Shown here: positions 59,479 to 64,000 of the stretch, in pieces
Layout: every line of letters begins with the position of its first letter
Position numbering within the stretch: position 1 is the first letter of the stretch
The notes under the pieces: model-generated
The model's database searches: none
Told to the model about the DNA's origin: nothing
The model's input: only the letters and a program-made list of their open reading frames with translations
Source of the DNA: Magicicada septendecula
Lineage: Eukaryota > Arthropoda > Insecta > Hemiptera > Cicadidae
Direction: 5' to 3'
Length of the DNA: 64,000 nucleotides
NCBI GenBank assembly: GCA_034769895.1
Contig: CM068368.1
Span: 337,985,076 to 338,049,075 of the forward strand
Position numbers and translations under genes: made by a program

Positions 59479-59907
59479 TATTTTGAAAATAGTGACTTGG
59501 AAACTATACAAAGCAAAATAAAAAGGATTAATTTTCTTTAATGTACTTAATTGTATGGTCTATTAACTGCAATATTTTAATGTGTGTTATATCAGATGGG
59601 ATAGAATGTAAGACTGAGTGGGCAGAAATTAACATCATTTTGTAAAGAATAATGAGTTGAGAAAATTTTAAGGAGGCAATAATTAAATTATTGTTATGGA
59701 TTTGCTTAGTAAATATTGTTTCATGAAAACAGAATTTGTTGTATATCATTTTCATAATTGTGTACTTGTATGTTTCCAACTATATCCTCATTTTTGTCTG
59801 TATGTGACAAATAATTTTTAACTTTAAAGCTTATGTTTTGAAGTGAACTGTTATTATTACCGATGTGGAAAAACTGTTAATAACCCGCATGGTGCAAATA
59901 TATTTTT
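59479..59907. other. no gene recognised
   Basis: A+T-rich spacer. The frame at 59528-59779 has no motif. Confidence 0.4.
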
Positions 59908-60062
59908 CAGAATGATCACTGTTGCACACCACTATATAAAAATTATTCCGATTAGCGCTTTCAAGCTTCACAGCCCATCGTCAGATCGAAATAGGGCTGT
60001 GAAGCTTGAAAGCGCTAATCGGAATAATTTTTATATAGTGGTGTGCAACAGTGATCATTCTG
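59908..60062. repeat. perfect 69-bp inverted repeat with 17-bp spacer
   Basis: 59908-59976 and 59994-60062 are exact reverse complements; the spacer is 59977-59993. No coding content. The - strand reading of the left arm plus spacer forms a hammerhead, so this is best seen as a PLE tail foldback. Confidence 0.95.
59945..59991 (-). ncRNA. hammerhead ribozyme motif (complete)
   Basis: On the - strand: TTTCGAT, CTGACGA, extra T, GGGCT-GTGA-AGCTT stem II, GAAA, GCGC, TA, then ATCGGAA. Stem I is TTCGAT with ATCGGA(A), six to seven pairs with one G-T. U7 is C, which the core tolerates. This and 54572-54618 are the best candidates. Confidence 0.75.
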
Positions 60063-60317
60063 ATTGTGATTTCAACCACTAACACAAATTTCTTCATTAA
60101 ATATATTTTTGTTTAACTTTGCTAACCAGTTATTTTTAATAAATATAATAATCATAAAAAGTTGCACTGTAGTTTTCAGTGAGTAATGTTCATTCTGAGT
60201 TATCTGAATGTCATGTGATCACTTTTTCATTTGCCTGTTTGTCTTCAGAATGGTAAGTGTAAAATTGTTTGAGCTACTGCTTTCAATTTTAAAATGTAAG
60301 CTTCATGTTTTAATATA
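60063..60317. other. no gene seen
   Basis: A+T-rich spacer up to the TA target of the deleted mariner. Confidence 0.5.
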
Positions 60318-60979
60318 CGAGGGTCATTCAATAAGTAAACAGACAAACAGCTGTAGAAAAGAAATTAATTGTAGCAGCTGATTGAAACTTTCAGGAGTGT
60401 TACCTGGCAACGTTGTTGTGAGTTTTGATCAGCTGTTCAATAATATATTGCATAAACATAACCAATAGTTTTATTTACGATGGCGTGTCCTCTTGAGGAC
60501 AGTACTTTCGAAGAACAGCGTTCTGTTATAAGATTTTTGGATTTGGAACCACTATAACTACTAACTTGGATTCACTATTTTGAACCTGAGTCAAAGCGAC
60601 AAAGCATGGAGTGGAAGCATCCCAGTTCACCCGCCAAAAAGAAATTCAAAACCCAACCATTGGCTGGTAAGGTGATGTTAACCATCTTTTGGAGCTCCCA
60701 AGGCCCAATTGTCTGTGATTACCTACGAGACCAGCGTACCATCAGTAGTCAGTACTATTCTGACATGATTGTGAACAAAGTTAAGAAAAAGTCCGAAACT
60801 GGCTTCGACATCAAGGTAAAGAATTCTTTGCTGAGGGAATAAAAAAGCTTGTAAAGAGATGGGACAAGTGCATAGATGTTGCTGGAGATTACGTTGAAAA
60901 GAAAAAAAAAATTGTATTGATTGAATAAAAAGTTTTTGCTCCACAGCTGTTTGTCTGTTTACTTATTGAATGACCCTAG
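60318..60979 (+). mobile_element. internally deleted mariner (662 bp)
   Basis: Left end CGAGGGTCATTCAATAAGTA and right end (inverted) CTAGGGTCATTCAATAAGTA, both next to TA. The paired sequence extends through AACAGACAAACAGCTGT. Inside, MACPLEDSTFEEQRSVIRFL (from 60480) is joined to HYFEPESKRQSMEWKHPSSP and AGKVMLTIFWSSQGPIVCDY, then to VKNSLLRE and, in another frame, KRWDKCIDVAGDYVEK. Two internal deletions remove most of the HTH region and the second and third catalytic acids. Confidence 0.85.
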
Positions 60980-62860
60980 TATCTAACTTGGTTTGTAAAT
61001 AACTTGGCCAAATGGAAGGTCAAATTTTAATTACAGTAGACCTTAAAATGATGTAGACACTGAAAGCATTGTGCTGAACAATACAATTTTGACAACTATG
61101 CCCTGTATCTGTTTGTGACATTATAATAACAGAAACCACTAATACAATACAATGAATCTTACTGACAAGTGACAGTGGTTCCTAATTCTTAAAATTTTTT
61201 GTTTAGTCTGCAAGTTTTGTAATTTTTCAAACTACATGATGTTTCTTTGTTTTTACCAGTGCCTTTACATAGAAATCTACCTCATTTTATGTTATATAAA
61301 TTTTTGCAATATTTCATAGAATTGAGAAATTTAATAATTAATTATTTGTTGTAGAATTTAAAACTAATTTTCACTTTCTACATTAAAAACTCAATACTGA
61401 GAAAAATTTTTTGTCACTGTCATAAAATTTGTACCCAAATAAGTAATTAATACTACTATTTATCAGTTTCACATGTCTTGTTTTAATTATTATAAACATA
61501 TTTAACATGTTCTTCACAGTACAAACAAATTTAGTATTCTACTAAGTTTTATCTTGATAACGGTGTATTTTTTGTTACAAGAAATGAGATCATTTTAAGG
61601 TTGAATTACTTAATACAAAAGAAAAAGACATTGGTCCCAATGATATAATAAATAAACAAAGCATGCTGTTTAGCTGATTCTTTTTGGATTAGCTTACATG
61701 AGATTAGTATTATTGCTAAAATATGCCGTCTTTGGCCAAGTTACAGATATTGCTCCTGTTCAGTAATAGATTACTCTGCATACACTAGACTATTAAATTA
61801 TGATCCTATAAACAAAGTAAGTTGGTAGGCAGTGTGGTGAAAAATAAATTAAACAGTCTAATAATAATGTTACTATATTTATCATTTTAACTTATATTTA
61901 TTTAAAGAATAAGACCTTCTTTTTCTGTAGCTTGACAAGGAAACATTTGGAAAACCTTTATTTCATTTATAGTTTTGTGAATTATATCTTTTAATATAAT
62001 ATATTACATTTTTTTAATAATAATGTACAGTATTACAAAAGTATATTTTTGCGATTTTTAATTAATTTTCAATGTAAATACTATTCTCTAAGAACACTTC
62101 AATATATAAAAAGTTTTTATTATATCCAGACATAATTTGTACCTTCTGTATTATAAACGAATATTTTTGTGATCATTAAAAATACTTATACTCTTTATTA
62201 TGATACATAACTTTTCAAAGTTTTTTTAACTTGAATAATGTGGAATTATTTTTTAATGTTATTTATTGATGGCACAAAGAAGAAACTGAGAGCATGGTGT
62301 ATTTATATTATAAATATTTTTAGTTTGTTTAAATTTTATTGCTTTTCATTTTTTTGATACACATACACACATATACACATAAGTTATTTGGTTTTGTCTG
62401 TTCAGAAAATGTATTCCCTTTGTTCACTTCACTGAACATTGTTTTTGTGTAAGTGTTGCAATTCTTGTAGTGTGTGCATTCAGTCATGTGAATTATGACA
62501 AATAATTAAAAATTTAGTTCAAGTAACTAGAAAATTGTTGTATGTTTAGTTTTATTAGACAAAAATGTGTCTTCAATAAAACATGAAATTGTGCCATTTT
62601 ATACAGGTGTGTTGATGATGCTAGTTTGTGGACATTTTCCATAATTTTATTAAATGTAAACGTTAGCAAATGAAATATTTCTATTTATGTGTGAAGTCAT
62701 AGAGAAAATATAAAATTTTTGTGTAACTAAGCAGAACAAGTTGAAACATGTTTTTGCTGGGCTAACAAAATATACTCATTATTATTATCATTATTATTAT
62801 TACTAAATAAAATTATTAAGTTATTTTCGGTTGATACTTATATTTTATGTTTGTGAAAAG

Positions 62861-62986
62861 TGTAAATATCTGTATGTTTTTCTTTTTTGCAACGTGTGTA
62901 CCTTAAATAAAAAAGAAACAAAACAATTATATTGTAAATATTGTACCAGGTTGTACAGATTTTTTTTCTGCTTAACATTGTAAATA
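62861..62986 (+). promoter_or_regulatory. cluster of three Pumilio-type motifs near the poly(A) site
   Basis: TGTAAATA at 62861, 62933 and 62979, plus UGUA words between them (TTGTACCAGGTTGTACAG). PUF proteins bind UGUANAUA in 3'UTRs to control mRNA stability and translation. Binding here is predicted from sequence only. Confidence 0.4.
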
Positions 62987-63005
62987 GCAAAAAATTGTGA
63001 TTTTG

Positions 63006-63011
63006 AATAAA
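63006..63011 (+). terminator. candidate poly(A) signal AATAAA
   Basis: It follows three close PUF-like motifs and marks where the T-rich, motif-bearing stretch ends. Whether it serves the host gene is unproven. Confidence 0.4.
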
Positions 63012-63399
63012 CAGTAATGAATTTGAACAGGCAATTAATTAATCCTGAAAACTTCTTCCTGATGATTCTAACTTACTTGATATTTCAGCCTTCAAATCCT
63101 AAGCTTGCTTTAGAATTGGATGGGAGTCTAGCAAACAACAATGGACTACACTTCTGTATCAAGTGAAATTATAATGGTGGTGTATGGTCTTGTAGGAAAT
63201 TGTTCCAAAATTATTCCAAAATTTATTTCAAAAAGAAGAAAGGAAGTGAGCATGAATTTGTTATAAATGTGGTCATCATAGTGTCCTTTTATTGGGTCAT
63301 GAGGTCTGTTAAGAAAGTGTCAGACTATAGGTTAAGAGAAAAAATAGCTTACTTAGTGGCTTCTATTCCTAATCTCTTTTGCAGTAGGCCGTGACTCCA

Positions 63400-63610
63400 T
63401 ACACTTAACTCAGTAGGCCTTCTGATGCTTGAAACATGTTTCATAGTCCTCTGTTGGTAAGGTTGCTCTGTCAAATTTGTCATTATGTCCTCCCAATTGT
63501 CACATTGGCACTCTTTTCAGTTTGGGAAATGAAATGAGCCATGCCTAGTGAGTAAGGAGCTTGGCAAACCTGAAAAATTCTGTCCTTGACTAAGATATCC
63601 TGCGTTAGAC
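63400..63610 (-). pseudogene. possible DDE transposase C-terminal scrap
   Basis: On the - strand, read through stops: ISFPKLKRVPM, later TLPTEDYETCFKHQKAY. This recalls the FLFPKLKxxLKGxRF ... TEEDFQHCFxQWK end of a mariner-related transposase. Identity is weak and no TIR was found. Confidence 0.25.
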
Positions 63611-63611
63611 A

Positions 63612-64000
63612 TGAGAAGTAGGAGGGATTGTTGTTACGGTACAACTATCAATTGCATGACCCATACGTCAAAGACTGTCAACAGTTATCATGAACTTAAG
63701 AAAGCCATGAAATGAATACGACAAAAATTCTCATTTTGAAGGTTTTATTAAAGCAGAAGTTTATATTTTAAGTAAGAAACTGGAATCGTTTGAACAAATT
63801 CATATTTATGACTCAAATCTATAGAAATATTTAACTGTTAAATGCAATATAGGATCACAAGTAAATTGTATTTCTCTAAGAACATTTCACATATTAAATC
63901 TATCTTGTAAATCTGAGAGTCTTAGTAAATTACAATATTAAAAAAAGTACTCAATACCTGTGCTACTGGGTCATGGTTGATTGCTTTGTTTGACAAAGGA
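63612..64000. other. no gene recognised
   Basis: A+T-rich sequence to the window edge. Confidence 0.4.

Larger units (their letters stand above)
40486..63011 (+). other. possible very long 3'UTR (about 22.5 kb) with embedded elements
   Basis: No convincing exon of another gene follows the stop. The + strand is T-rich as in 3'UTRs. At least eleven TGTAAATA words lie on this strand, and a clear AATAAA comes at 63006 after a cluster of them. Earlier AATAAA signals, for example at 41442-41447, could end shorter forms. Transposons at 42250, 45815, 51370, 55143, 57384 and 60318 would be inside the UTR or in untranscribed sequence. This reading is a hypothesis; RNA data would decide it. Confidence 0.35.

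Overview
The window is eukaryotic nuclear DNA, almost certainly from an insect. It is strongly A+T-rich, has GT-AG introns (one of about 27 kb), long microsatellites, and dense transposable elements of kinds common in insects: Penelope-like elements (PLEs), mariner, pogo/Tigger and a Gypsy-type LTR retrotransposon. A large-genome, CpG-methylating insect fits best, but the species cannot be told from the sequence.

Host gene: three exons on the + strand (10825-11031, 38397-38699, 40323-40485) join in one phase. They encode the Pro/Ser/His-rich C-terminus of a protein I do not recognise. A T-rich region of about 22.5 kb follows the stop and may be a very long 3'UTR. It has at least eleven sense-strand TGTAAATA (Pumilio-type) words and a good terminal poly(A) signal at 63006.

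Left part (1-8830): a broken gene on the - strand for an XPG/FEN-like (PIN-fold) protein with a Cys-rich tail. It is split by nested PLEs at 3599-7934. The inner PLE has an intact 865-codon reverse transcriptase/GIY-YIG ORF and a large foldback at its 5' side.

Intron (11032-38396): a Tc1-like transposase pseudogene split by another PLE (13786-17128). Then comes a complete Gypsy-type element (18654-29336) with two 1081-bp LTRs, a CATT target duplication, gag, a GGGAAAC -1 frameshift site, protease and pol. After it lie two more PLE fragments, a full-length mariner (32816-34064) and a pogo/Tigger relic.

Right part (38700-64000): internally deleted mariners, a LINE relic, a second pogo relic, a 1.3-kb TIR transposon with a nearly complete transposase (55143-56456), and several PLE foldbacks.

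The most striking feature is a recurrent hammerhead-ribozyme motif in the PLE ends. At least five different PLE families carry the CUGANGA core, one extra U, a stem II hairpin and GAAA. In several, stem III, the UH cleavage site and stem I can be paired by eye. Others show decayed versions. A second theme is CpG decay: many stop codons and LTR differences look like CGA to TGA or related C-to-T changes.
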